The notes below the pieces were generated by a model that had not been told where the DNA came from, made no database searches, and saw nothing but the letters and a program-made list of their open reading frames with translations. A stretch of DNA of 64,000 bases from Eucommia ulmoides (lineage: Eukaryota > Streptophyta > Magnoliopsida > Garryales > Eucommiaceae): positions 28,476,649-28,540,648 of the forward strand of contig CM028330.1 in assembly GCA_016647705.1 (NCBI GenBank), given 5' to 3'. Positions 22,560-34,542 of this stretch are shown here, piece after piece. A program made the position numbers and the translations under genes. Positions within the stretch are counted from its first letter, which is position 1, and each line of letters starts with the position of its first letter.

Positions 22560-23546
22560 TTGTTGATCCGGTTCAACAACTATGTCTGCAGGTTGAACTT
22601 CTTCGATCATTCTCAATGTCAAAGACAGTTCAGATCCTACCTCAACTACTGTTACCATTTATATTATAGATATGGTTTCACTCTTTCATCAAATGTTTCC
22701 AAAAATGGTACAAGTTTTTCCCAGGTTCTTTCATTTACTATAAGTAACTCTTCTTGGTATTTTGATTCTGCCTGTTATAATCATATGACATCTGATCCCA
22801 ATATTTTCTCATCCAAACTATCCGCTCTAAATACCCCTAGTATTCATACCGCTGATGAATCTCAAATGTGTGTTACTCATACCATTCATGTTTCTATTTC
22901 ATATCTTTCTATTTCTGACACATATTTGATTATGAAACTCACCTTAAATCTCTTATCTGTTAGGCAACTTTGTGAATTGGGATTTGAAGTCATATTTTCT
23001 AATAGTGGTTGTCGTGTGTTCCTCGAACAAGAAAAACCCATAGGACTAGTCGTAAAGTTGGAGACCTATTTTAACTCAACAGTTTGCACCTTCCACCTTA
23101 AACCACACCACCACCACAACCTCATGTCCCTTCATCAACCTTTGCAACCACACCACTACCACCACCCTATGTTCCTTTATCAACTTGTACAACCTCACCA
23201 CTACTACCACTACCATTATTCTCCTTATCCTTATCATCTTTATTTCCATAGCCTCCATTATTGCTATCATCATCCTATATTTCACATTCTTGTTCAGGCC
23301 ACACTTCATTCAACCGAGTCAAATCGCTTATCTCTAGCGATTAGTTAGGTTCAATTCAGCAAGAGTCCTTAAAATGTATCCAGTGCCAACGTTCAAAACA
23401 ACCAACCCTACCTTTCATTGATAGTTAATATATTTCTCTTGCACCTTGTGATCTAATTCATTATGATGTTTGGGGTCCTTTCTCTCAAGCCTCAATGGGT
23501 GGTTGTCGTTAGTTTGTTATCTTTGTAGATGACTACTCTCGATATA
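22560..23546 (+). pseudogene. Ty1/copia protease to integrase remnant
   Basis: A 262-codon frame includes SSWYFDSACYNHMTSD, which corresponds to the copia protease/GAG-pre-integrase entry, where the catalytic motif is normally D-S-G/A with a following C-x-H-M-T. LNLLSVRQLCELGFEV follows, a standard pre-integrase block. A low-complexity CCAC-rich stretch (23095-23260) then scrambles the frame. The integrase core start is readable afterwards with stops: LAPCDLIHYDVWGPF and FVIFVDDYSRY, holding the first two acidic positions of the region. It stops exactly at 23546 where R6 is inserted. No continuation is found right of R6. Confidence 0.75.
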
Positions 23547-23700
23547 TGTTACAATATTTATAAGCTATGTGTACTCGCAAGTGCATAAGGTCGAACAAGT
23601 AATAAAGTGATCCAAATATTAAGTATTATCCTCTATGAATACAGTTAGATATAGTTAAGTACCACTATTAGAATAACCCAATTTTATCTAGACTATCGAA
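23547..23700 (-). repeat. 3' LTR remnant of R6
   Basis: TGTTACAATATTTATAAGC onward matches the first 154 bp of 44841-44995 and then jumps into RNase H coding at CGAAGG/GGTCATCC. The rest of the LTR, the spacer and the integrase are deleted. Confidence 0.85.
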
Positions 23701-25458
23701 GGGGTCATCCCATCGGTAATTCTTCACATCATTCAAAAACTTCTTCTTTTTGAACACTAGATAAGTCCGGGGGGGTAACACGTTATAAGTAAGATAATTA
23801 ACAATATCCGCAAATCAAGAAAGTTTTACATCCACATTAAAAAGTTGCTCATCCGGGAAAATATCCGTAATACACGAATCACCACCAATATTTTCTAGCT
23901 TGGGTCTTGAGAGATGATCTGCAACAACATTCTTACTACCCTTCTTGTTGCGAATTTCTATATCAAACTCATGAAGTAAGAGAATCCACCGAATTAAACG
24001 AGGCTTTGCATTCTTTTTCGTAAACAAGTAACGGATAGCTGCATGGTCCATATAAACAATCACCTTGGACATAATAATGTAAGCCTGAAACTTGTCACAA
24101 GCATAGATCATTGCCAACATCTCATTTTTTGTAGTGGTGTTATTCTCTTGTGCATCGTTAAGAGTTTTGCTAGCATAATAGATAGCCCGGAATATATTCT
24201 TTTTTTTGTTGGCCTAAAATGCCTCCAACCGTATGGTTCATTCCAATAAGGTGGAACTATAATCGGAGATGAGATTAATTTTTTCTTCATCGTATTAAAA
24301 GCCTTCAAACAGGAATCATAAAAGTTCCAATGGAGCATCTTTCTCAAGTAAATTACATAAAGGCTTCACATTCTTCAAACAATCCTTGATAAATCTTCGG
24401 TAAAAGCTGGCATGGCCTAGAAAACTCAAGATCCTTTTGACATTTTTCGGTCGAGGAAGCTTCTCGATTCTGGATATTTTTGCCCAATCCACTTCTATCT
24501 CTTTAGATGACACCCGATGGCCTAAGACAATTCCTTCCCGCACCATGAAAAGACATTTCTCCCAATTCAAAACTAAATTATTCTCGTCACACCTCTCCAA
24601 CACAATTGATAAGTTATGAAGACAGTGATCAAAAGAAGAGTCGAATACCAAGAAGTCATCCATGAAAACTTCCATTACATTCTCAAACATATAAGAGAAA
24701 TAGCCGTCATACACCTTTAAAACGTGGCAAGAGCATTACAAAGACCAAAGGGTATTCTTCGAAAAGAGAACGTACTATATGGGCATGTGAAAGTGGTCTT
24801 TTCTTGATCTTTTGGTGCAATGGCTATTTGATTATAGCTGGAATACCCATCAAGGAAACAGTAGTAGTCATAACCAGCTAACCGGTCTAACATTTGGTTG
24901 ATGAACGGAAGGGAAAAATGATCCTTCCTTGTGACCTTATTTAGCTTTCGATAATTTATGCATACACGCCATCCTGTGACAGTCCGAGAGAGGATTAGCT
25001 CATTATTTTTTATTTTTAATCACCGTCATCTTACATTTCTTTGGTACCACTTGCACGGAGCTCACCCATACACTATCAGATATTTCATAAATGATCCCGG
25101 CATTCAATAGTTTTAGAACTTTGGCTCGCACAACTTTTTTCATTACCGGGTTAAGACTTCTTTGATAATTAATTGAGTTCTTATAAGAGTCTTTAATAAG
25201 AATTTTGTGCATACAAATGGTTGGGTTTATCCTCTTGTTGTCAGAAATAGACCAAGCAAATGTGAACTTATACTTTTTCAAGATAATAAGAAACTTCTCT
25301 TCTTCTTCTTGACTCAATGATGACAAAATAATCACCGGGTTGGTAGAGTTCTCACCCAAAAAGGCATACTGAAGGTGCTCGGGTAATTTCTTTAACACCA
25401 ACCCACCTTGAGGTGAATTTGAAGAATTTGATGAATTCTCTTACCCCTCAAGAGTATC
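23701..25458 (-). pseudogene. R6 pol: reverse transcriptase and RNase H
   Basis: Reads from LKKLPEHLQYAFLGEN (about 25395) through FAWSISD, an RT segment with CMHKILIKDS and SVQVVPKK, into a damaged stretch, then the catalytic block VFMDDFLVFDSSFDHC (FMDD intact, about 24680), GHRVSSKEIEVDWAKI, and SFLGHASFYRRFIKD. RNase H is represented by MLAMIYACDKFQAYI, MDHAAIRYL and VADHLSRPKLE. Frames break near 25003, 24720 and 24320, so it is dead. It is closely related to R8 in sequence order and motifs. Confidence 0.85.
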
Positions 25459-26235
25459 TGATAGGTGAAATTTATCTATTTATTCCCAAGCCAGTTTTGG
25501 TAGTTTTCGAGTATTTTTATAGCGTTTTAATATGTTTTTATTTATTTTGTTATATATCAGGTATTTGGGGGTGAAAAAGGACTAAACGGTCCATAAATGA
25601 GAAAGTCGGTAGAAGGACGGTAGAGAAAAATAGCAAAATGGATAATATTCTGAACCTGTATCCACTGCTATAGCGGTGAAAATACAAAGAGTTACTGATT
25701 CTCCACCACTGTAGCGGTCAAGCGCTAGAAGTCTACCGACCTCTCTACCGCTGCAGGGGTGATCCCATCGCTGCAGTGGTTAGGCGCCTGATAGTTTAGA
25801 TATTTTACGATATTTTGTTGATATTTTAGAATATGAGATTTGATACTCCAGAGAGGTAACTCCGGATTAGGACTAGGGTTTAAACACAAGACGATAATCT
25901 AATAACCTAGGAGGGTGTCAGAAAGTGTGCAATCAGTGACGTTGGGGCGAGACTTATATGACCAAGTGTCGTATAGACGCTCAAGGGGGACTTCGGCGTT
26001 GACATGAAGTCACATATTCATTCACTTTACACTCGGAAGAGATAGTGAATATGATTTCGATACCGAGATTTTCGGATAGGATGAATGCCGTTAATGTAAA
26101 CTAGATTAAAACGAATACGTTTAATTGGACAAAGTTAATCCCTAGGCAATTTACTCCCATTAACGTCAATATTGGTATGTTAGATTAATTAGTTTAATTA
26201 GTTAATAAGTTTAGTATTAGATTAATTAGTTTAAT
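25459..26235 (+). repeat. Truncated 5' LTR of R7
   Basis: Begins TGATAGGTGAAATTTATC. CTGCAG-type palindromes at about 25668-25790. Two deletions are visible: a leader gap near 25828, where GATATTTTAGAATATGAG jumps to the ACTCCAGAGAGG block, and loss of the 3' end near 26235. Confidence 0.8.
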
Positions 26236-27021
26236 TTGAAGTGAGAGTTTGGGTTTAGGGAAAACTTTTGATTGTTTCAGTATTCGAGTACTTGTCATTT
26301 TTCTTTCGTTTTAACCATACCCGTGAAATTGTGATAATTGAATAAGTTTGGGGGTATGGTACATTAAAAAAAAAAATCCATATGTAAATATGGTTCCATT
26401 TCCGTTTCGTTTGACAAGTGAGTACGTCGGTCTTAAATTTATGTTTAGGGTTGTTTCAAATTTATCTAAGGGGGTTCGAGAGTGATTTTATGCCAAGCGT
26501 TATGCCTTGGGTGTCATGGAGTTAACGACGTTAACCTATTTTATATTCCCAATATACCTTTGGCCATGTTCCAAACCGAACCAAGTCTTATTGATCTTTT
26601 TGAACTTCCAAGCCTACATTAGTGGAGAGTAGAACCCAGTGAGGTGTAAGAAAATCCTAATCCTTATCGGTTTAAGTTGTGAGCTTCGTTGGTGGGTAAT
26701 CCAATTTGATTGTTGGGTAATTATATTATTGAGTTTCACACGCACACGTTGAAAGGATCTAGAATGTCGTTTACCATTATTGAATGTCAAAATTCTAGAA
26801 CATCACATGGTGCATTTTACTCCTGAACTCGATATAATTTGGTGTTGTTGAGGGAAAAATGTTTTGGTCAATAGTTGAATTCAAAACTCGCATATCGTTA
26901 TGTTTAGGTAGTTTGTGTTTTTTATTCGTTTAGTTTATGTGTTAGTTATTTGGTTGTGTTTTTTATTTTTAGTATGAGTGTTTTGCTCGAGGACTAGCAA
27001 AATTCTAAATTTAGGGGTATT
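26236..27021 (+). other. R7 spacer remnant with internal hairpin and polypurine tract
   Basis: Holds ACCATACCC (26314-26322) and its exact reverse complement GGGTATGGT (26352-26360) around an internal purine tract, followed by shared spacer blocks. The LTR-proximal tract is TAAATTTAGGGGTATT (27006-27021). Confidence 0.75.
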
Positions 27022-27217
27022 TGATAGGTGTAATTTATCTATTTATTTCCAAGTTGATTTTGGTAGTTTTTGAGTATTTTCATAGCATTTCAATATGTTT
27101 TTATTTATTTTGTTATAAATAAGGTATTTGGGGTGAGAAGGGACTAAAACGATCCATAAACGAGAAAGTCAGTGGAAGAACGGTGGAGAAAAAGAGCAAA
27201 ACGGACAATATTCAAAA

Positions 27218-27380
27218 CTGCATCCACCGCTGCAGCGGTGAAAATACAGAGAGTTACTGATTCTCTGCCGCTGCAGTGGTAAAACCACAGCTATAGCGAT
27301 CAAAATGCAGAGAGCTCCACTGTTGCAGTGGTCACCCGCCAGAAGCCTATCGACCTCTCCACCACTGCAGCGGTCAGGCG
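27218..27380 (+). repeat. Palindrome array, TGCA core (R7 3' LTR)
   Basis: Contains the perfect 16-bp palindrome CACCGCTGCAGCGGTG at 27225-27240, plus at least four diverged units with CTGCAG or CTATAG cores to about 27375. It lies about 50 bp before the TATA box. Confidence 0.85.
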
Positions 27381-27425
27381 CCTAATAGTTTATATATTTT
27401 AGGATATTTTGTTGATATTTTGGAT

Positions 27426-27437
27426 CCTATAAATATT
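27426..27437 (+). promoter_or_regulatory. LTR TATA box (R7)
   Basis: CCTATAAATATT followed by a CT-rich stretch. The same arrangement is at 60014-60023 in R13. Confidence 0.6.
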
Positions 27438-28386
27438 ATCTCTTCTCCCCCCAAACAGATAGTTGACGTTTTCGGGAGTGTCTTGAGAGCTCCAAGGTCG
27501 ATCAACCATGAAAAGATCACAATGCGAAAAATGAGAAACGTTATCGGAGCGATTTTAGCGTTAATTCTTTGAATAACGGCTAGTCTAATCATTTATCTTT
27601 TTATTTCTTAGTTTAGTTGATTGTTTGTATATGTTTACCTTATATTTTGTTGTATATTTAGTTATAACCATGTATAGCTAAACATATATTGTCTAGGGAG
27701 TGATTCGTGTATGAAAACGTTGGTTATATAAAATCTATGTTTTTTTAATGGTTGTTCATGTTTATTCGATTGTGTTTTCCATTTTATTACAATCTTAACA
27801 TGCTTGTTATGGTATTAGGGTTTATTTTGAGAATACGGGGTTTAACACTCGAGAGAGGTAACCTTGGATTCGGACTAGGGTTTAAACACAACGCGACGAT
27901 CTAATAACCCAGGAGGACGTTTGAAAGTGTACAATCCCTGACATTGGGATGAGACTCATGTGACCAAGTGTCGTATGGACGCTTGAGGGGGGACTTCGGT
28001 GTTGACGCAAAGTCGCATATTCATTAACTTTACACTCGGGAAAGGTAGTGAATGAGATTTCGATACTGAGATTGTCGGATAAGATTAATGCCGTTAATGT
28101 AAACTAGATTGAAACAAATATGTTTAAGTGGATGAAGTTAATCCTAGGTAATTTACTCCCACTAACGTCAATATTAATATATTAGATTAATTAGTTTAGT
28201 ATATTAATTATATTAACAAAACTATAATTTTTATCGCCTAGATAAAGTTAGGTTATGACAATTACGGTACTCAATGATAATCTACACCAATCCCTATGGA
28301 TACAGCAACCCTTACTCTTTCCACCATACTAAAACTTGACCCGTACACTTGTAGTGAAAGTAGCGACGTAATTTTATGCGCTACTA

Positions 28387-29073
28387 GTATCCACTTAAGC
28401 CACATTGATCGCTTCACTAGGTAACACTTTGAGAGTTAGAATATAGTCCACCACACTTTCTTCCTTGGTATATCCCTCCTCAGCGAAATCCACTATGGAT
28501 AGGGAATTTGTGAGACTATACTCAAACGAATTATAATGCACAATCTCTCGAACCAATTCCTTATCACAAGAGTCTACCACCTACACTCGATTACATGTTG
28601 AACTTTCTTCCAAAAACTTTATGGTTTGTAAAAGGTTGAACTTCACTTTCTCTTCATTGACCCTTAGAGTTAGATTCCCATTATACACATCAATCAATGT
28701 CTTTCTGGATGGGACAAAAAGGCCTCCCAAGAATAATGAGAATTTCACTATCTTCTTCTATGTCTAACACCACAAAATCAACTGAAAAAATAATTCTATC
28801 TATCTTTACCAGCACATCTTCAATAACGCCCTTTGAATAAGTAAGAAAACAATCCGCCATTTGCAACGAAATAGTACTAGGCTTCATTTCTCTAAGCCCT
28901 AACTTCTAAAAATGGATGAAGACATAAGATTGATACTAGCTCCAAGGTTACACAATGCCTCTCAAAGTGAGAACTCCCAATAGTGCATGGGATGGTGAAG
29001 CTTCCGGCTTCAGGTTTTGTGTTAATTTTTGTTAAAGAATCGCACTACATTCTTCTATGAGCTTGATGGTTTT
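28387..29073 (-). pseudogene. R6 protease and protease-RT linker
   Basis: Minus strand after the R8 insertion: TIKLIEECSAIL continues the Gag tail from 42913. Then come CNLGASINLMSSS in a shifted frame, and MKPSTISLQMADC...VLVKIDRIIFSVDFVVLD...IILGRPF, the body of a retroviral-type aspartic protease of the Athila group. R8 has DLG at the same site; here the catalytic Asp is Asn. The linker VDSCDKELVREI...SLTNSLSIVDF runs to the R7 site. Frameshifts and stops make it inactive. Confidence 0.8.
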
Positions 29074-30437
29074 TGATAGGTTGAAAATACCTATCTATTT
29101 CTAAGCCAAATTTGGTAATTTTTGAGTGTTTTTGTAATATTTTAAAGTGTTTATATTCATTTTTATTTAAATCAGGTATGGGGATGTAAATGGTTGATAA
29201 TCAAGCAAATCGATAGGAAAGCGGTGGAAAAACGTTGAAGAAGATAAAAAATCAGGAACTACAGCCTCACCGCTGTAGTGCCAGCATCAAGGTCTACTGA
29301 TCCTTGACCACTGCAGTGATGGCCTTCATCGTTGCAGTGGTGAAAATGTTAGAAGCATTTTGCCTTACCACCGCTGCAACGATGGAAGGGCAAAACGCCC
29401 ACTGATGAACCATCGCTGCAGCGATCAATTAACCAACTGTCTTTGATATTTTTAGAATTTTTTAAAATATTTAGAGCCTCAGATGATATCTTCCTTTATT
29501 TCCTTTCATTAGACATGTTTTTACAATTGTTCAATAACCAATATTCAGACCTAGAAGAGGAGAGCTCATTTGGAAGAAAAGAAAACAATTTCAGAACGAT
29601 TTTGGCGGAAGTGAAACACTCCACTCTCCAGATTTGATATTCTATCCTTATTCCCTTCTTTGTATTTAAACTTTGAATCTTGAATGATGAATTTATTCTC
29701 TTGTTTTAATGTTTATTAGTTTGTGATCATGGTTGACTAAGTAGATATTATCTAGGGATTGATTGGTTCATTTTTATGCATGTTTGATTGAATATGTGTT
29801 TCGTTAATAATTTTTTTTTCTTTTTTATCTATATCCAATTGTGTTTACCGTTTTATTACATCCATGGTATGCTTGTTATGGTATTATGGTTGGTTTGAGA
29901 ATACGGGGTTTGATACTCTGGAGAGGTAACCCCGGATTCGGACTAGGGTTAGACCCAACGCGACGGTCTAATGAATCGGGATATTATTAGATCGTGTGCA
30001 ATCCGTGAGGTTGGGTCAAGACTCATGTACTTGTTTAGGCGTTAGATAGGGATATCGACGTCGATACGAGGTACATATTCACTCACTTTACACTCGGGAG
30101 AGGTAGTGGGCGAGCTTACTATACCTAGATTGTCGGATATGATAAACACCGTTATTGTAAACTAAACAAAATCAAACATGTATTAGTGAACGAAATTAAT
30201 TCCTAGGTAATACATTTTAATAGAATTAATCTGAAGTAGTTTGGTTTAATTAGTTTTCGATTAGGAGACTCAAAACATTTCTTGAACTAACTAGGTAATA
30301 TTAAACTATGCCAATTATATTACTTAACTAATCGCTCGACAAATCCTAGAGGATGACACTCGATCTTAAGATCTATTATATTAAAACTTGACGTCATGCA
30401 CTTATTAGTAAATTCAAGCGTGAAAATATCACGAATA
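29074..30437 (+). repeat. 5' LTR of R8
   Basis: TGATAGGTTGAAAATACC to ATCACGAATA (final CA decayed). Palindromes with CTGCAG cores, often ATCGC/GCGAT flanked, at about 29265-29425. Conserved block about 29905-30135, single copy. Confidence 0.88.
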
Positions 30438-30443
30438 AGTTTT

Positions 30444-30461
30444 TGGCGCCATTGTCTGGGA
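30444..30461 (+). promoter_or_regulatory. Primer-binding site of R8
   Basis: TGGCGCCATTGTCTGGGA, tRNA-Asp type, 6 bp after the LTR. Confidence 0.8.
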
Positions 30462-30688
30462 TTTGGAATAGTGATTTGGTTGATATTACTACCAAGTAGT
30501 GCAATATTAATCTCAACATTCTTTTTGTTTTATTTTGTTTTCATTTTTTTTTTGAAATTATTTTTATTTGTTGTGATCACAAGCAGTGTATATTACGTAG
30601 TCGGAGTCTGGAATTCTTAACTCTTGATCTTGAGATTGAGAGCACATTGAGGAGATTAAGGAGAGAGTGAAAAAACCAAACTCAAGTC

Positions 30689-33600
30689 ATGGCTAACAGT
30701 GTTGATGATCATATACCACAACAACCGTTGGTTCATTAGGTGCTACCACAACAGCCTCTGGAATTGAAAGTTCAACAGCGGGTCCTTAGGGACTACTATC
30801 GACCCGTTGGTAGCGCGTGAATACACCGCTACTTTTACTTGCAAGTATACAAGGTCAAGTTTTAGTATAGATCGGGAGATTTAGGGTTATCGTGTCCACA
30901 TGGATTGATTTTGACTATTATTGAGTACCGCGTTTGTCATGACCAAACTTTATCTAGGCGAAAATAAATGTGTTTAAAATTAATAATACTAATACTAAGT
31001 TAAGTAATCTAATTAAATTAACTATACTAATACTATTACGAGATGTTTAGAGAAAGTATTTCCTAGGGATTAACTTCATTTACGAAAATGTGTTTGGTCT
31101 CGTTTTAGTTTACGTTAACGGTGTTCGACTTATCCGACAATCTCAGTTCGTAAACTCCCCCGCCACCTTTCCTGAGTGTAAGACGAGGGAATACATGACT
31201 TCGTGTCAACAAAAAAGTCCCCCACAATGTCTTAACGACCCTAGGTCACGTGAGTCTCGCCCCAACGTCATTAATTGCACACAATCCAACTCCCGACCGG
31301 GTTATTAGATCGTCGCATTGTGTTTACCCTATCGACAATCTCAGTTCGTAAACTCCACCGCCACCTTTCCCGAGTGTAAGACGGAGGAATACATGACTTC
31401 AAGTCAACAAATAAGTCCCCCTCAATGTCTTAACGACCCTAGGTCACGTGAGTCTTGCCCCAACGACATCGATTGCCCAGAATCCAATTCCCTCCTGCGT
31501 TATTGGATTGTCGCGTTGTTTACCCTAGTCCGAATCTAGGGTTACCTCTTCCGAGTGTCAAACTCCATATTCTCAATATATCTATCTAAGCATGATAAAC
31601 AAACAATATAGAAACCACAATAAAAATAATGAAGAACAACCGCTAACCAAACACAAACTCAACAAAACAACATTTTCATAAATATATTATTCTCTAGTCA
31701 AAAACCTATTTAGCTCATGGACATAGCCGGTTATACAATGTAAATGAAGCTAAACATGCTCAAATAATACTCTTAAATTAAGAAATAAAGGAAAGAACGA
31801 GAGAAACTTAGCTTAGTCCGAAGATTTGTCGCTCCCCCTTCTTTGCTTTGTGATCTTCTCCTTAGGATTTGAATGACCACTCCCAAAACCTCTCTCTAAA
31901 ATACACTATCCCTAATGGAGCTCTCATGGCCGGAGGAGATGAGAGGAGGGGGTATAAATAGGGAAAATATCTAAAATAAATATATAAATCTGTGTAGAGG
32001 TGACCGGCGCGGCAGTGGAAGGTCGGTTAGATTATCGTCGCGATGATCATTTTATCGCTGTGGCAGTGGAACAATGGCCTTACTTTCTGTATTTTGTACA
32101 CTGCAGTGGTGAATTTACAGAGAGTTTGGGCTAACTCTAAAGTTAGATCGTAGCAGCGGTGGTTTGGTCATCGCGGCGGTGGCTGCAGGTTCTGAATTTT
32201 ATTTTCTTTGCCTTTTTTCCACCGTCTTTGATCCAATGTGATCGTTTTTTTATCCGTTTTCATACCTTTTCACCTCAAACACCTGATTTAGTACAAAAAG
32301 AATAAAAACACATCAAAATATATTAAAACGTACTAAACATACTCGAAAACTAACAATGTTCGGATTGGAAAAAGATAGGTAATTTACACCTATCACTTAT
32401 GATGTTTGACAATTATTCTAGGATTCAGAGCCAGACGATCCAAGAAAATAACTTCGAGTTGAAACCTGCCTTAATCAATTTGGTTCAGCAAAACCAATAT
32501 GGCGGGAATCTTCACGAAGATCCAAATATCCACCTTGCTACATTCTTGGAAATTTGTGATACGGTGAAGATAAACGGAGTTACCAAAGATCTGATCCGGA
32601 TGAGGTTATTTCCATTTCACTGCGAGATAGAGCACGGGGTTGGTTTCAGTCAGTCCAATCGGGGAATATCAATACTTGGGAGGACCTAGCACAATGGTTC
32701 CTCACCAAGTTTTTTCTACCTTAAAAAATATCGCAGTTGAGAGGCGAGATAGCACAATCTCACCAATGAAATTTTGAGCCACTATTCGAAGCTTGGGAAA
32801 GGTTCAAAGATTTATTGTGAAAATTACCCCAACACGGGTACCAGGATTGGTTTCAAATCCAACTCTTTTAAAATGAGTTGGATGGCCAGACTAGAACTAT
32901 TGTGGATGCCGCCTCGGGAGGATCGTTGTTATCAAAAACTCCTGATGAAGCTAATGCTCTTTTAGAAGAAATGGTGGCTAACAATTACCAATGGCCTAAT
33001 GAAAGGAATATGGGACAAAAGGTAGCCTCAATTCATAAGGCTGATCCTCTTGCTACCTTATCGGCCCAAGTTTCTAAGCTCATGAAAATATTAGTCGCCT
33101 TCTCTACCAAAGATGCTTCGTCGAGTTGTGAAGTGGAAAATGTTACAAGTAGTTCGCAACCGGGAGTGGATAACGAGTTTGAAGAGTGCCATTATGTCAA
33201 CAACTAGGCCTATACCTTTAGGCCTGCCACCAATATCCCGACTCATTATCATCCCAGAATTTGCAATCATGAGAACTTTTCTAATGTGAATAATCAGAAC
33301 ACATTGCGACTTTCTCCTAGATATGCGTCATAATCTCAAGGATATTAATCTATGCAACAAAACCATCCAATGCGAAAACCTCCAGTGCAAATCCATAAGC
33401 CACAATTGGAAGACATGATTGGCTCATTCATGAAGAAAACTCAAACTATTATGCGTAAAACATATAACCGGCTCAATAAACATGAGATGAGGCTAGATAA
33501 TATTGAGACAACGTGCACCAACACAAATGCAACTGTGAAGTTGTTGAAAACTCAAATCGGTCAACTTGCTAGTGCTATCTAAGAGCAAACCAAGTGGAAG

Positions 33601-33822
33601 TTTCCAAGTAATACAAAAAGTAACCCGAGGGAGTGCAAAATAATTACCTTGAGGAGCAGAAAGAAAGTAGAAGCAAGTAAGCCAACGGAGGTAGAGCTGA
33701 GAGAGAAAATTGACGTTGAAAAGGATGAGCCAAAGGAGAAAGTTGAAGAGAAAATTGAAGAGGAAATGAGGAGAAAAAGGAAGCCATACCAGTTGAAGAG
33801 AAAAATGAAGCACAAAGGGTGA
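30689..33822 (+). pseudogene. R8 gag, interrupted by solo LTR R9
   Basis: ATG at 30689 opens MANSVDDHIPQQPLVH and has a stop soon after. The frame reaches LRDYYRPV where R9 (30808-32395) is inserted. It resumes with FDNYSRIQSQTIQENNFELKPALI, GGNLHEDPNIHLATFLEICDTVKINGV, the retrotransposon Gag domain, then DAASGGSLLSKTPDEANALLEEM, NYQWPNERN, and a C-terminal coiled-coil-like part RLDNIETTCTNTNATVKLLKTQIGQLASAI. An acidic-basic KE-rich tail follows to 33822. No CCHC knuckle is evident, as is usual for Athila. At least six stops or frame changes are present. It would encode the capsid. Confidence 0.85.
30808..32395 (-). repeat. Solo LTR R9 in R8 gag, degraded TSD
   Basis: Minus-strand LTR, TGGTAGCGCG at the left and ACACCTATCA at the right. 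Flanks CCCGT (30803-30807) and CTTAT (32396-32400) differ by three transitions, and the gag text joins across them, so a single insertion is likely. Contains the 198-bp duplication (31301/31499) and decayed palindromes at about 31995-32220. Confidence 0.82.
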
Positions 33823-33903
33823 TTCTGGGAAGAATCTTATTTTCGGACAGTCTACCAATACTCACTACGCCTTTACCATAGCTACAATACTTCCAAAAGA
33901 AGA

Positions 33904-34475
33904 AGTTAGATTCCCAATTTGCTAAATTTCTTGACATCTTCAAGAAAATTCATATCAACATACCGTTTGTGGATCCCTTGGAACAAATGCCCAGTTACGG
34001 GAAGTTCACGAAGGATATTATGACAAAGAAGAAAAAGTTGGAGGAATATAAGATGACAAAATTAATGGAGTAATGTAGTGCGATACTTAAAAGAAAGTTG
34101 CCTCAAAAGTTGAAGAATCTCGGGAATTTCACAATTCCGTGCACTATTGCAAAATCTCACTTTGATAAAGCGCTTTGTGATCTAGGAGTGAGCAACTATC
34201 TAATGCCATCATCCATCTACTAGAATTTGGGGCTTGGTAATACAAAGACGACTACGATTTCTTTCCAAATGGCAGATCACTCATTGACCTATCCTAATGG
34301 CATAATTGAAGATGTATTGGTAAAGGTGGAGAAGTTTATATTTTCGGTGGACTTTGTCGTATTGGAAATGGAGGTGGATCGGGAGATTCCTATCATTCCT
34401 GGGAGACCTTTTCTAGCCACGAGAAAGGCGTTGATTGACGTTCACAATGGAAACTTGACGTTTGAGGTTGAATGA
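33904..34475 (+). pseudogene. R8 Gag tail and aspartic protease
   Basis: LDSQFAKFLDIFKKIHINIPF and KDIMTKKKKLEEY are the linker text found before the Athila protease. The protease follows: FTIPCTIAKSHFDKALCDLGVSNYLMP, with the catalytic D-L-G, then FQMADHSLTYPNGIIEDVLVKVEKFIFSVDFVVLEM and IIPGRPFLATRKALIDVHNGNLTF. A stop after SSIY and two earlier stops disable it. The catalytic Asp is retained, unlike the copy in R6. Confidence 0.83.
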
Positions 34476-34542
34476 AGATGAAGTGAAATTTAATATTTTC
34501 AAAATAATGAAGTTTTCGGATGAATGCCCAACATGAAATTTA

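Larger units (their letters stand above)
25459..28386 (+). mobile_element. Deleted LTR element R7 inserted in R6, TSD GTATC
   Basis: Perfect target duplication GTATC at 25454-25458 and 28387-28391. It has a truncated 5' LTR (25459-about 26235) fused directly to a late spacer (26236-27021), then a polypurine tract and a full 3' LTR (27022-28386). PBS, leader and coding region are gone. Splicing it out rejoins the R6 frame between VLPSEAINVA and the RT linker. Confidence 0.9.
27022..28386 (+). repeat. 3' LTR of R7
   Basis: TGATAGGTGTAATTTATC to GCGCTACTA (expected CA mutated), followed by TSD GTATC. One copy of the conserved block (27845-28075), TATA box at 27426-27437 and CTGCAG palindrome array at 27218-27380. 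Confidence 0.88.

Noticed and set aside
23076..23309. His/Tyr-rich or Val-rich frames in the CCAC-rich tract
   Set aside because: Low-complexity insertion within the copia remnant; no protein family implied by the His runs.
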